Shown in pieces: positions 1 to 7,744 of a DNA stretch of 14,012 nt (the stretch's first letter is position 1; each line of letters starts with the position of its first letter). The stretch comes from an uncultured Candidatus Altimarinota bacterium (GTDB lineage: Bacteria; Patescibacteriota; Gracilibacteria; CAIRYL01). The position numbers were made by a program, and so were the translations under genes. The stretch is taken from assembly GCA_947311665.1 (NCBI GenBank), contig CAMZLA010000050.1, positions 1-14,012 on the forward strand, given 5' to 3'. A model generated the notes under the pieces. The model was not told the DNA's origin and made no database searches. It was given only the letters and a program-made list of their open reading frames with translations.

Positions 1-1159
1 CATCAAAATCCCAAGAAATAAGACTGTTTTCTGGAACATTAAAAATCTTGAAATTAACAATCTCTCCAACTAAAGAACGAGACCTTGAACTGAAAAGCAG
101 AGGAACAAGACGGCTATTTTCAGTGTTTTGCACTGATGAAGCAGGAGTAATAGTTTTTTGTATTATATTTTTTTTTCCATTTACATCAATAACCACAAGA
201 GATATTTCTCTTGTTTCAGAAAATGACGGAATTTCTAATGGATAAACAGAACCATCAAGAAAAGAGTCTGTATTCTTATTATCACTATCATTTCTTGCAT
301 CTCCATCGCCATCACTATCTACCAATAAATTTGTATCTATTGAAAATTTTTTTATATTTCCCTGAGAATCTCCTGCAAAAAGAAGAATTGTTCCTCCTGA
401 TTTCAATACTTTAATATTCCCAGAAGCATCACTTTCAGGAATTGTTTTTAAAATTGCTTTCAATGGTTTTGCCTCTCTTTCTTTTGCTTTTTCACCTTCA
501 TCAAAAACAATAGTAACAGCTTGAGAACTTTTTTCTCCATCACTGTTTTGAACCGTAAGAACTGCACGAGCAGGAATTCCATTATTTACATATTCATGAT
601 GAAAAAAAGTTCCAGATGAAAAAGATACATCATCTTTATTATCTATATCATTATCAATAATACCATCTCCATCACTATCAGAAAAAATATCTGATTCAAA
701 TGAATATGATGCTATGTCTCCTGTCGATTTTTTAAAAGAAAAAGTTACTTTTTTATTTTCTCCAGAAAGAGTAATAACTCCATCTTTTACTTGAGGAACA
801 GACTCTAAAACAGCCTTCAATGGAGAAAAATTTGGAAGAGTATTTGAAACAGAAACTTCTACAACAGAACTTGTTATTTCTCCATTTTTATTTTCTGTTG
901 AAACTCGTACAGAATAATCTCCTGCTTGAGAGAATGTATATTTTAATTTTTTGCCAGATTTTGTTTCTAAAATATTTCCATTTTCTGAGATAGTCCATGA
1001 AACATCTACTCCTCGAGGCAAGTCTTTAATAGAAAGCTCAAAAGGATCCCCTATTTTAATATATGTTTTTGAAGCTGCAAAAGAATAAGAAGCTAAAAAA
1101 GAACTATAGAAAAATAGAAAAAATAGAAAAGCCAAAGATTTTTGTATAATAGATTTCAT
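1..1159 (-). CDS. Secreted PKD-type surface protein with Ca2+-binding motifs (3' part outside window)
   Basis: This reading frame starts at ATG 1157-1159 and is open for 386 codons to the left edge, so the C-terminus is missing. Residues 1-29 form a signal peptide (MKSIIQK, a hydrophobic core rich in Phe/Leu, then Ala-Ala before Ser30). Residues 30-106 look like an Ig/PKD-type beta domain. Two units of about 115 residues follow, beginning PLKAVLESVP (about 113) and PLKAILKTIP (about 231). Each carries an Asp-rich motif, DSDGDGIIDNDID at 161-173 and DSDGDGDARNDSD at 281-293, of the thrombospondin type-3/dockerin-like Ca2+-binding kind. The window ends inside a SWDFD motif, the hallmark of another PKD domain. 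Only 6 bases separate this start from the stop of the preceding pilin-PKD gene, so co-transcription and a shared extracellular role are likely. No Shine-Dalgarno is visible. The function is inferred as structural or adhesive; no enzyme motif is seen. Confidence 0.85.
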   Translation of the reverse strand, partial: MKSIIQKSLAFLFFLFFYSSFLASYSFAASKTYIKIGDPFELSIKDLPRGVDVSWTISENGNILETKSGKKLKYTFSQAGDYSVRVSTENKNGEITSSVVEVSVSNTLPNFSPLKAVLESVPQVKDGVITLSGENKKVTFSFKKSTGDIASYSFESDIFSDSDGDGIIDNDIDNKDDVSFSSGTFFHHEYVNNGIPARAVLTVQNSDGEKSSQAVTIVFDEGEKAKEREAKPLKAILKTIPESDASGNIKVLKSGGTILLFAGDSQGNIKKFSIDTNLLVDSDGDGDARNDSDNKNTDSFLDGSVYPLEIPSFSETREISLVVIDVNGKKNIIQKTITPASSVQNTENSRLVPLLFSSRSRSLVGEIVNFKIFNVPENSLISWDFD

Positions 1160-1165
1160 ATTTTT

Positions 1166-4100
1166 TTAATTTTGAACAAAAAAGGTTAAACTTTCAGATA
1201 GACTTCCAGAAACAGTTTCTGGTGCAATTATTTCAATAAGAGTAATTCCTGATTGTGTTGGAGTAAAGGTTACAACACCTCGTCCTTCAATACTTTTTAC
1301 TTTGTTTTTAGGAGTAAATACTCCTTCCCCTTCTACTACTTTCATTTCCAATGGTCCAGAATAAAAAGTTCCATCAGCATTTCGAGTAAAAATAAAGATT
1401 TCTATCTCTTCATTAAGTTGCACATATTTTTCTCCTCCATATAAATCGAGAGTTGTTGCAGGTGTTGAAAAATCAAACATTAAGCTTTTATTAATATTTT
1501 CACCCAACTCATTTAACGGTTTCCATAATATTTGAGAAGACTGTATTGCTTCCGATGAAATATCTTGTATTGACTGTTTAAGAGATTTTAAATTTTCTTT
1601 TACACTTTCTAAATATTTATTTTTTTCTTTTTCTTGATCTTCAGGAGAAAGAGATTCATCTTTTTTATATTTCTGTTTTAATTTTTTTAAATATTCTTTC
1701 GATTCTTGAAGTTTAGCATAGAGTGGATTATCTTTTTCAATATCTTTTCCTATACTCTCAAGATCTTTTTCAAGAGTTTCCATTTGATCAGAAATATCTG
1801 TAGAGACATCCCCATTTTCATCAAAAACTGTTATATTTTCTGTTTCTAAATTTTCCACCTCAGACTCTAATTCTTGTAAAAGCTTAGACAACCCTTCAAT
1901 ACTTTTATCTGAAAGCAATGGAGCAGATTCTGGAGATAATTCTTTTTGCGCAGTAAATAATTCATCTTGTAAAGACTCGAGAGATTGACTACTTTTCCCA
2001 TCTTTCCAAACAAGAAAAGAATCTAAAAGTTTTTTCAATTTATCTTGATTATTTTTATTTTCTTCTGATGAATTACTTTTTAAATCATCAATTGCTTTTT
2101 TTAAATCATTTTCAAAAGTATTTATATCTTCATCTTCAGGATTTTCTGACTGCAATAATAATCGCAATCGCTGAAAAAGAGAAGAAAGAGAAATTTTTTG
2201 TCCTGATGAAGAATTATTTGTTTGCACAACTCCAGAAATTAAATCTAACTGAATTTTTTGAGAAAGTGTATCCGACTTACTTGTTGCATCAGAAACAGAT
2301 AACGAAACTTCCACCTCCTTTTTATTTACTGGATATCTATATATTGCTATTTGTTCAGTGCTATCAATATCATTATCAGAAATTCCATCTCCATCACTAT
2401 CTTGTGATATATCAAAATCCCATGAATATTTAATAGCATTTCCTGAAATCGTTTGGTCATATTTTGAAGACGAAGCATTGAAAACAATTTCTCCTTTTTC
2501 ATTTTTTTGAAATGAAAATTGTGCTAATGGAAGTTTTGATATGCGACCAACTGATATTTTTTCTGTTTTTGATGTAGATAACCCCTGAAATAAAACTTTT
2601 ACTTTTACTACAACATTTCCAGGAATCATATATTTATGCAATATAGAGTTTTTAGATGAAACCGTATCAAAAATATTATCTCCATCAAAATCCCATTTAT
2701 ATGTTGCTAAATGAGAAATATCTTCTCCTTCTGAATTTTCAACATGAGCTGTAAAAAGAATAGATTCTCCCATTAATACAGATTTTTTATCAAGAACTAA
2801 ATTTACTTTCGGAGCTTTATTTTTTCCTGTTTCAACTTTTATAGAAATACTTTTTCCCAACTCCTCTTGTGTAGTAGAAATATCCCCATCATTATCTTCT
2901 ACTGCCGAATGAAATGTATATTCATACACTTCACCTTCACTTCCAAAAGAAGGAATTGTAAGAGTTGTAGAAGAATTTTGAGTGGTATGAAAACTTATTT
3001 TCTTATTTCCTCCTCCTTTTCTTTCTGCCCACCAAGAATATTTTGAAATTTTTCCATCTCTATCTTTTGCTTTTATTTTTAAGGGAATAATAACAGGTGC
3101 AATTTTTTTTGAAGGTGGAGAAATTATGAATTCAGAAATTTTTGGAGAAGAATTTTTTACAAAGAAATAAACTTTTTGTTTCGCAGAAGATTTTCCTGAT
3201 CGCAAATCTTCCACTCTCAATTGCACTTCCTCACATTCCCCTTTTTTAGACGGATGTAAAAACGCCCATGTTTGTGTCTTTCCATTTTCCAATGAATTTT
3301 CTGGGAACTCCCATATATAATCGAGAGATTGTGGTTTTCCATCTTTATTTATAGAATTTTCTGCTGATAATTCGAGAGAATCTGATCTAAAAATTTCTAT
3401 ACCATTTTTTCCAGACCCACAAATATCTGGCACAATAAGTTGTTTTTTATTATTTACAAAAATTGAAATAGCTGCAATAGGACTTTCCACAGTTCCTATA
3501 AATATATTTTTTTTTGCTGATGTTTTGTTGCCATTTTTATCATTAACTGTTAGCGATACAGTGTATTGTCCTGATTTTTCAAAAGAATGAATGATTTTTT
3601 CATCTCCTGTTGTTTCTTTTCCTTTTCCATCTCCAAAATTCCATTCAAAAGCAACTCCTTCATTTGTTTTTGCTATAAAAGGAATATCAGTATTAACGGG
3701 ATATACCACTTTTTCTATTTCTATTTCTGCAGTAAGAACCGATGAAATGTTTACAGATTTTGTAATAAAACTTTCTTTTCCAAACTCATTTGTAACCCGA
3801 AGAGTTACATCATATTCTTTGCTTTCCTCAAAAAGATGAGTAATTATGGGATCTGTTTGTTCCGTTAATTCATAAATACCATCATTATCAAAATCCCATG
3901 CATATAACAAAGAACTATTTGCAGGATCTGTACTTTTTGATGCATCAAAAAGTCGTAATGCAGGAGTTGTAGAACTTGGTTTTTCAATAGTAAATCGAGC
4001 ACTCGAAGACTCTGCTACAATAGAAATATTTGAAGATGATGAAGATGACTCACCTCCAACATCGGTTACAGTTAAAATAACAATATAGTCTCCAGGAGAT

Positions 4101-5992
4101 GAAAAAGAATATGAAAATTTCTCATCTTGAAATTCTTTCACTAACTCATTTTTACTATTTAAAATTTTCCAATCGAATTCTTGAATAAATCCATTATCAC
4201 TTTTAGATTTACTAGCAGAAAAAGGAATAGGTTTTCCTACTTTATATTTTTTATTTTTTAAAGAAAAATATGAAACAACCTGAGTAATATCCAATGCAAT
4301 AGTCTTACTTTTTTTCCATTCTCCCGTATTATCTGTAACGGTTAAAGAAACTCTATGCTTCCCTGTCTCAGAAAAAGAATAGAGGACTGGTTTCCCTTCT
4401 GTTTCTTCGACCTTATATCCATCAAAATTCCAAAGATAACGAATAATTTTTCTTCCAGATTTTGGACGAACAAGAGATGGATTAAAAATAAGTCCCTGTT
4501 TATTTTCTTGAGCTGTAAATTTTAATGTTTCTCTACTTGTTTTTTCTCCAACAAGAAATGCTACCTCCATGTCTTGAGATTTTGCAGTAAAAGACTGAAT
4601 TGCTTCACCTGAAATAACATCTTCTGCAGGACTATCTACATTAAGGAAAAAGACATATTTCCCTGGTATTTTGATTTCATACTCTTGACTAATTCCATTC
4701 CCAATATTTATTTTTATACCATCTGGACCAACAACTGCCCAATGATAGTTATCGTTTACAAGTCGTGCTTTTGAAAGACCTTTTATATATGTTTTTTCTC
4801 CTGATAAAGAAATAGTAGTAGGAACTGATTTTCGAGCATAATTCATAATTATTCGAGCTCGAACTTCTGACATTTTTTTTACAAATTCTTGTGTTTGTGT
4901 TATCTCTTTTTCAATATTTTTTATTACCTCTTTTACCAAAACAGAGTCTTGACCTTCTACATTTTCTCCCACTTTTCCAGAAAGTTCATTTATAAATCTT
5001 TCCAATTCTTTATATTTCTCTTCGAGTGAAGGATTTCCTTTTGATTGATTTTGTAAAGACTGAAGAATTTCTTGTAGTTTTTTTATTTCTGAGTTTTGCA
5101 ATATTCCTCCTTTTTCTATTTTAGAAATTTGAGATAATAGTTTTGTTAATTCAGATTCGGTATCAGAAGATGAGCTGTTAATCTTATCTTGCAAAGCATC
5201 TAATTCTTTTTGCAATTCATCAATTACAGTATTATCATCTGGATTTTCTTTATTTTCCAATTCTTTTATTTGAGCTGTGAGATCTTCTATTTGTTTTTTT
5301 AGAGCATCTTCAAATTCAGAATTTGGATTATTTATTTGTTTTTCCAATTCATCTATTTTCTCCTGAAGAGCATTTATAGAATCTGCATTTTGTTCTGCAT
5401 TTTGTTCTTTTAAGGCATTCATCTCTTCTATAAGTTTTTCAATTTTTGCCTCAAGCTCTGCATTTCCAGAACCTTGAGAACCTGGAGTATCTCCTCCGGA
5501 AACACCACTTCCTCCTCCAGAACTTCCACCACTTCCTCCTCCAGACTCTTCTCCTGTAAATTGGCTTCCATCTTTATCAGACATAATATTTCCAATCCAT
5601 GTAACAATGGCATATGAAAGAACGATAATCACAACCCCTAATATTGCATATAAAATAATTGTTTTTGCTTTTCCCACAGCCTCATCATCTCCATTAGAAA
5701 AAATAAGAAGAGATCCGGCATAAATAATAACAATGAGAAGTGCTATTCCTAAAAATGTTAAAATATAATTTATTACTGATATTATCTTTTCTTTTAAGCC
5801 TTCACCATCTTGATTACGCAATTCTTCAGGAAGTTTTTCTTCATCAATTCCTGCCTGAAGACATGAATTCCCCCCACATGGATCTTCTGTGATGCTGATA
5901 GCTAAAGAATTTTGAACAATAGAAAAAAAAGGTATTACTATAAAGAAAAGTAATAGTAATTTTTTCCCAAAAGAATGCAAAAAAGACTTCAT
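1166..5992 (-). CDS. Giant T4SS-pilin-like / coiled-coil / PKD-array surface protein
   Basis: A 1608-residue protein. Domains in order: signal peptide 1-31; a short outer segment with a Cys39/Cys44 pair; two membrane helices at about 69-98 and 110-137 around a short polar loop (SNGDDEAVGKAK), matching the VirB2/TrbC-type pilin fold; a Gly/Ser-rich hinge 149-177; a Glu/Lys/Leu-rich coiled coil at about 178-378; eight or nine PKD/Ig-like beta domains at about 379-1250, with motifs such as LWNFDG (520), YAWDFD (697), FEWNFGDG (782) and YKWDFDGD (1098); a DSDGDGISDNDID Ca2+ motif at 1198-1210; a second coiled coil at about 1265-1485; and a final beta domain at about 1505-1608. If both helices insert as in VirB2, the remaining ~1470 residues lie outside the cell. 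No LPXTG or other sorting signal is visible. The gene lies 34 bases after a stand-alone pilin-like gene and 6 bases before another PKD gene. Role inferred: a membrane-anchored stalk or adhesin. Stop TAA; no Shine-Dalgarno. Confidence 0.9.
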   Translation of the reverse strand: MKSFLHSFGKKLLLLFFIVIPFFSIVQNSLAISITEDPCGGNSCLQAGIDEEKLPEELRNQDGEGLKEKIISVINYILTFLGIALLIVIIYAGSLLIFSNGDDEAVGKAKTIILYAILGVVIIVLSYAIVTWIGNIMSDKDGSQFTGEESGGGSGGSSGGGSGVSGGDTPGSQGSGNAELEAKIEKLIEEMNALKEQNAEQNADSINALQEKIDELEKQINNPNSEFEDALKKQIEDLTAQIKELENKENPDDNTVIDELQKELDALQDKINSSSSDTESELTKLLSQISKIEKGGILQNSEIKKLQEILQSLQNQSKGNPSLEEKYKELERFINELSGKVGENVEGQDSVLVKEVIKNIEKEITQTQEFVKKMSEVRARIIMNYARKSVPTTISLSGEKTYIKGLSKARLVNDNYHWAVVGPDGIKINIGNGISQEYEIKIPGKYVFFLNVDSPAEDVISGEAIQSFTAKSQDMEVAFLVGEKTSRETLKFTAQENKQGLIFNPSLVRPKSGRKIIRYLWNFDGYKVEETEGKPVLYSFSETGKHRVSLTVTDNTGEWKKSKTIALDITQVVSYFSLKNKKYKVGKPIPFSASKSKSDNGFIQEFDWKILNSKNELVKEFQDEKFSYSFSSPGDYIVILTVTDVGGESSSSSSNISIVAESSSARFTIEKPSSTTPALRLFDASKSTDPANSSLLYAWDFDNDGIYELTEQTDPIITHLFEESKEYDVTLRVTNEFGKESFITKSVNISSVLTAEIEIEKVVYPVNTDIPFIAKTNEGVAFEWNFGDGKGKETTGDEKIIHSFEKSGQYTVSLTVNDKNGNKTSAKKNIFIGTVESPIAAISIFVNNKKQLIVPDICGSGKNGIEIFRSDSLELSAENSINKDGKPQSLDYIWEFPENSLENGKTQTWAFLHPSKKGECEEVQLRVEDLRSGKSSAKQKVYFFVKNSSPKISEFIISPPSKKIAPVIIPLKIKAKDRDGKISKYSWWAERKGGGNKKISFHTTQNSSTTLTIPSFGSEGEVYEYTFHSAVEDNDGDISTTQEELGKSISIKVETGKNKAPKVNLVLDKKSVLMGESILFTAHVENSEGEDISHLATYKWDFDGDNIFDTVSSKNSILHKYMIPGNVVVKVKVLFQGLSTSKTEKISVGRISKLPLAQFSFQKNEKGEIVFNASSSKYDQTISGNAIKYSWDFDISQDSDGDGISDNDIDSTEQIAIYRYPVNKKEVEVSLSVSDATSKSDTLSQKIQLDLISGVVQTNNSSSGQKISLSSLFQRLRLLLQSENPEDEDINTFENDLKKAIDDLKSNSSEENKNNQDKLKKLLDSFLVWKDGKSSQSLESLQDELFTAQKELSPESAPLLSDKSIEGLSKLLQELESEVENLETENITVFDENGDVSTDISDQMETLEKDLESIGKDIEKDNPLYAKLQESKEYLKKLKQKYKKDESLSPEDQEKEKNKYLESVKENLKSLKQSIQDISSEAIQSSQILWKPLNELGENINKSLMFDFSTPATTLDLYGGEKYVQLNEEIEIFIFTRNADGTFYSGPLEMKVVEGEGVFTPKNKVKSIEGRGVVTFTPTQSGITLIEIIAPETVSGSLSESLTFFVQN

Positions 5993-6026
5993 TGTTTATT
6001 TTTATTATTTTTATAAGAGGAATATG

Positions 6027-6542
6027 CTAATTAATATCAAAAGTTGTTAAGAAATCTACAATTATCCAAGAAAATAATATTATTATTAACCCAATAGCTG
6101 CATATAACATAGCTTTTTTAGCCGATTCAGTATTTTCATCATTGATAAATGTTGTAATATATAAAAACCCAGCCCATATAAAAGCAAAGAGAGCTAAAAT
6201 ACCTGCAAAAATTAAAACATATTTAATAATAAAAATTATAGTATCAATAATACTTCCTTCTTCAACAATACCAGTTCCTTCAATATTATCTTGTACTAAC
6301 TTTGCACCTCCTTGTAAACCATCTCCACTAAAAACAACTTCTGTACTTCCTTCTCCAAAAAGTTCTGCTGTTAAAATAGTAGAAATATCGGCAGAAACTG
6401 TTAAAAAGAAAAATGAAGCAATGACAGAAATAGTAAGAAGAGAAAGAGAAAAATCATGAAAAAAGAATGTTTTTTCCACTAACTGTAACGCATTTGATGT
6501 ATATTTATTTTTTTTCATTTTCATAAAAATGTAACATTTCAT
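6027..6542 (-). CDS. Small VirB2/TrbC-like pilin (T4SS_pilin type)
   Basis: A protein of up to 171 residues. A basic N-terminus is followed by a signal-peptide core (about 33-51, ending TVSA), a polar segment 52-98, and two membrane helices at about 99-130 and 142-165 joined by a charged loop (INDENTESAKKA). The helix pair aligns by eye with residues 69-137 of the next gene (shared pattern: YVL-FAGI, WAG, AKKAMLYA-IG-III, SW-IV), so the two are paralogous modules. The family is the pilin-like protein common in Patescibacteria; whether it forms a conjugation pilus, a DNA-uptake device or only an anchor cannot be told here. The start is uncertain: the -10 box ends only 3 bases before the first ATG, so predicted transcription begins inside that codon. 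ATG at 6524 (MKMKKNK) or 6518 may be the true start. Stop TAG; the next gene begins 34 bases on. Confidence 0.82.
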   Translation of the reverse strand: MKCYIFMKMKKNKYTSNALQLVEKTFFFHDFSLSLLTISVIASFFFLTVSADISTILTAELFGEGSTEVVFSGDGLQGGAKLVQDNIEGTGIVEEGSIIDTIIFIIKYVLIFAGILALFAFIWAGFLYITTFINDENTESAKKAMLYAAIGLIIILFSWIIVDFLTTFDIN

Positions 6543-6545
6543 TAC

Positions 6546-6575
6546 ATTATAACAAAAAGAACATTAATAAGTAAA
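6546..6575 (-). promoter_or_regulatory. Promoter candidate for the pilin-PKD operon
   Basis: On the minus strand, TTTACT (6570-6575) lies 18 bases before a perfect TATAAT (6546-6551). Predicted transcription begins near 6539, inside the most upstream ATG, which favours a later start codon with a very short leader. The -35 match is only 4 of 6; the -10 is strong. Confidence 0.6.
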
Positions 6576-6638
6576 GAAATAAATTTATAAAATGAGAATA
6601 GAGTTATTATTGAATTATTATTGAAAAATAATATATAT

Positions 6639-6671
6639 AAAAAAGAGAAGATACAATATCTTCTCTTTTTT
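6639..6671 (-). terminator. Rho-independent terminator after tsf
   Basis: A perfect 15-base inverted repeat with a 3-base loop (arms 6639-6653 and 6657-6671; core GAGAAGATA / TATCTTCTC). Its ends are A6 and T6, so either strand's transcript ends in a U-run. It lies about 50 bases downstream of the tsf stop and upstream of the pilin operon promoter, isolating the two transcription units. Confidence 0.85.
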
Positions 6672-6722
6672 TTACATGATAATAAATTATTTCTATTGTA
6701 TTATCTCTTATTTCTATATATT

Positions 6723-7643
6723 TTATATAGCAAGTCGTACAAAACTTACAATTTCTGCACCTGCTTTATTTACATATTCTTCTACTGTAACCGATGTGTC
6801 TTTTACAAAATCTTGAGAAAGAAGAGCCTGTTCTTTATCAAACGAAGTATTATCAGAAATAAATCGTTTAATTTTTCCTGGAAGAATTTTATCTAAAATT
6901 GCTTCTGGTTTTCCTTCTGCAATAAGCTCTGCTTTCATTTTTTCTTCAATATCTTTTAAAATTTCATCAGTTATTTGAGACTGAGAAATAAATAAAGGAA
7001 TATTTTTTAATGGTTTTCCAAGTCGCCCCAATTCAATATTCTCTGTTTTAATAGCTTCAATTCTTCCTTTTGTTTCTTTGTCTGCATCACTTGCATTAAT
7101 ATCTGTATAACTAATAACTGTTGGAGCAAGACCAACAATATGCATTCCAATTTCTTTTGCAAGATCTTCTGTTCCTCCTTTCAATCCTACAATTCCTGCA
7201 ATTTTCCCATTTGAATGAATATATCCAGAAACAATATCTCCCTCTAAAATTCCAATTTCTTGAAGAACAAGATTTTCTCCCAATTGAATTATTTTTTCCG
7301 ATTTATTTGCTTCAAAAAATTCTTTCGCTGCATCTACTCCTTCTGCATTTGCTTTGTCTGCAATTTCTTGAGCAAAAGAAATAAATTTATCATTTCGTCC
7401 AACAAAATCAGTTTCACATAAAAGAGCAACATATGCTTTTCCAGAAAAAACGGCAGTTCCTTCTCCTGTTTCTCTATCAGATTTTTTTGCTGCTTTAGCA
7501 GATCCTGATTCTTTAAGAATTGTAATTGCTTTTTCTGTATCTCCTTCTGCTTTTACTAAAGCTTTTTTACATTCCATCATTGAAACACCTGTTTGTTTTC
7601 GTAGTGCCATTACCGATTGAGCACTAATTTTTACATCTGCCAT
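6723..7643 (-). CDS. tsf: Translation elongation factor Ts
   Basis: EF-Ts is the cytoplasmic guanine-nucleotide exchange factor that regenerates EF-Tu-GTP during translation elongation. The 306-residue length fits the family. The N-terminal UBA-like domain (about 5-45) carries the signature LRKQTG followed by MMECKKAL (14-29). The EF-Tu-contacting motif TDFV is at 78-81, within the conserved CETDFVGRND context. The dimerisation/core subdomains continue to the typical C-terminus (EEYVNKAGAEIVSFVRLAI, 288-306). ATG at 7643 gives a normal N-terminus. Unlike the usual rpsB-tsf arrangement, the upstream neighbour is glmS, 101 bases away, and a promoter candidate lies in that gap. Stop TAA, then a strong terminator. 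Confidence 0.97.
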   Translation of the reverse strand: MADVKISAQSVMALRKQTGVSMMECKKALVKAEGDTEKAITILKESGSAKAAKKSDRETGEGTAVFSGKAYVALLCETDFVGRNDKFISFAQEIADKANAEGVDAAKEFFEANKSEKIIQLGENLVLQEIGILEGDIVSGYIHSNGKIAGIVGLKGGTEDLAKEIGMHIVGLAPTVISYTDINASDADKETKGRIEAIKTENIELGRLGKPLKNIPLFISQSQITDEILKDIEEKMKAELIAEGKPEAILDKILPGKIKRFISDNTSFDKEQALLSQDFVKDTSVTVEEYVNKAGAEIVSFVRLAI

Positions 7644-7678
7644 AATAATATATTAAATAATAAGGATAGTCGAGAAGG

Positions 7679-7706
7679 AGTATAAAGGTTTTTTTTAAAA
7701 AAACAA
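7679..7706 (-). promoter_or_regulatory. Promoter candidate for tsf
   Basis: On the minus strand, TTGTTT (7701-7706) lies 16 bases before TATACT (7679-7684), predicting a leader of about 29 bases. The -35 hexamer is the same as in the glmS promoter candidate. An alternative -10, TATTAT at 7657-7662, lacks a good -35. Confidence 0.45.
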
Positions 7707-7744
7707 AATTTATTTTAGAACTTTCAACTTTCAATTCTTATCCT

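Noticed and set aside
1..5992. Recurrent TCAAAATCCCA-type and CCATCTCCATCACTATC-type strings as DNA repeats or a CRISPR array
   Set aside because: They are irregularly spaced and in frame, encoding the WDFD and DSDGDG motifs of PKD/Ca2+ domains on the minus strand.
7685..7744. Terminator after glmS
   Set aside because: The only pairing is a short AT-only stem (AAAAT/ATTTT) and an A/T run; too weak to call.
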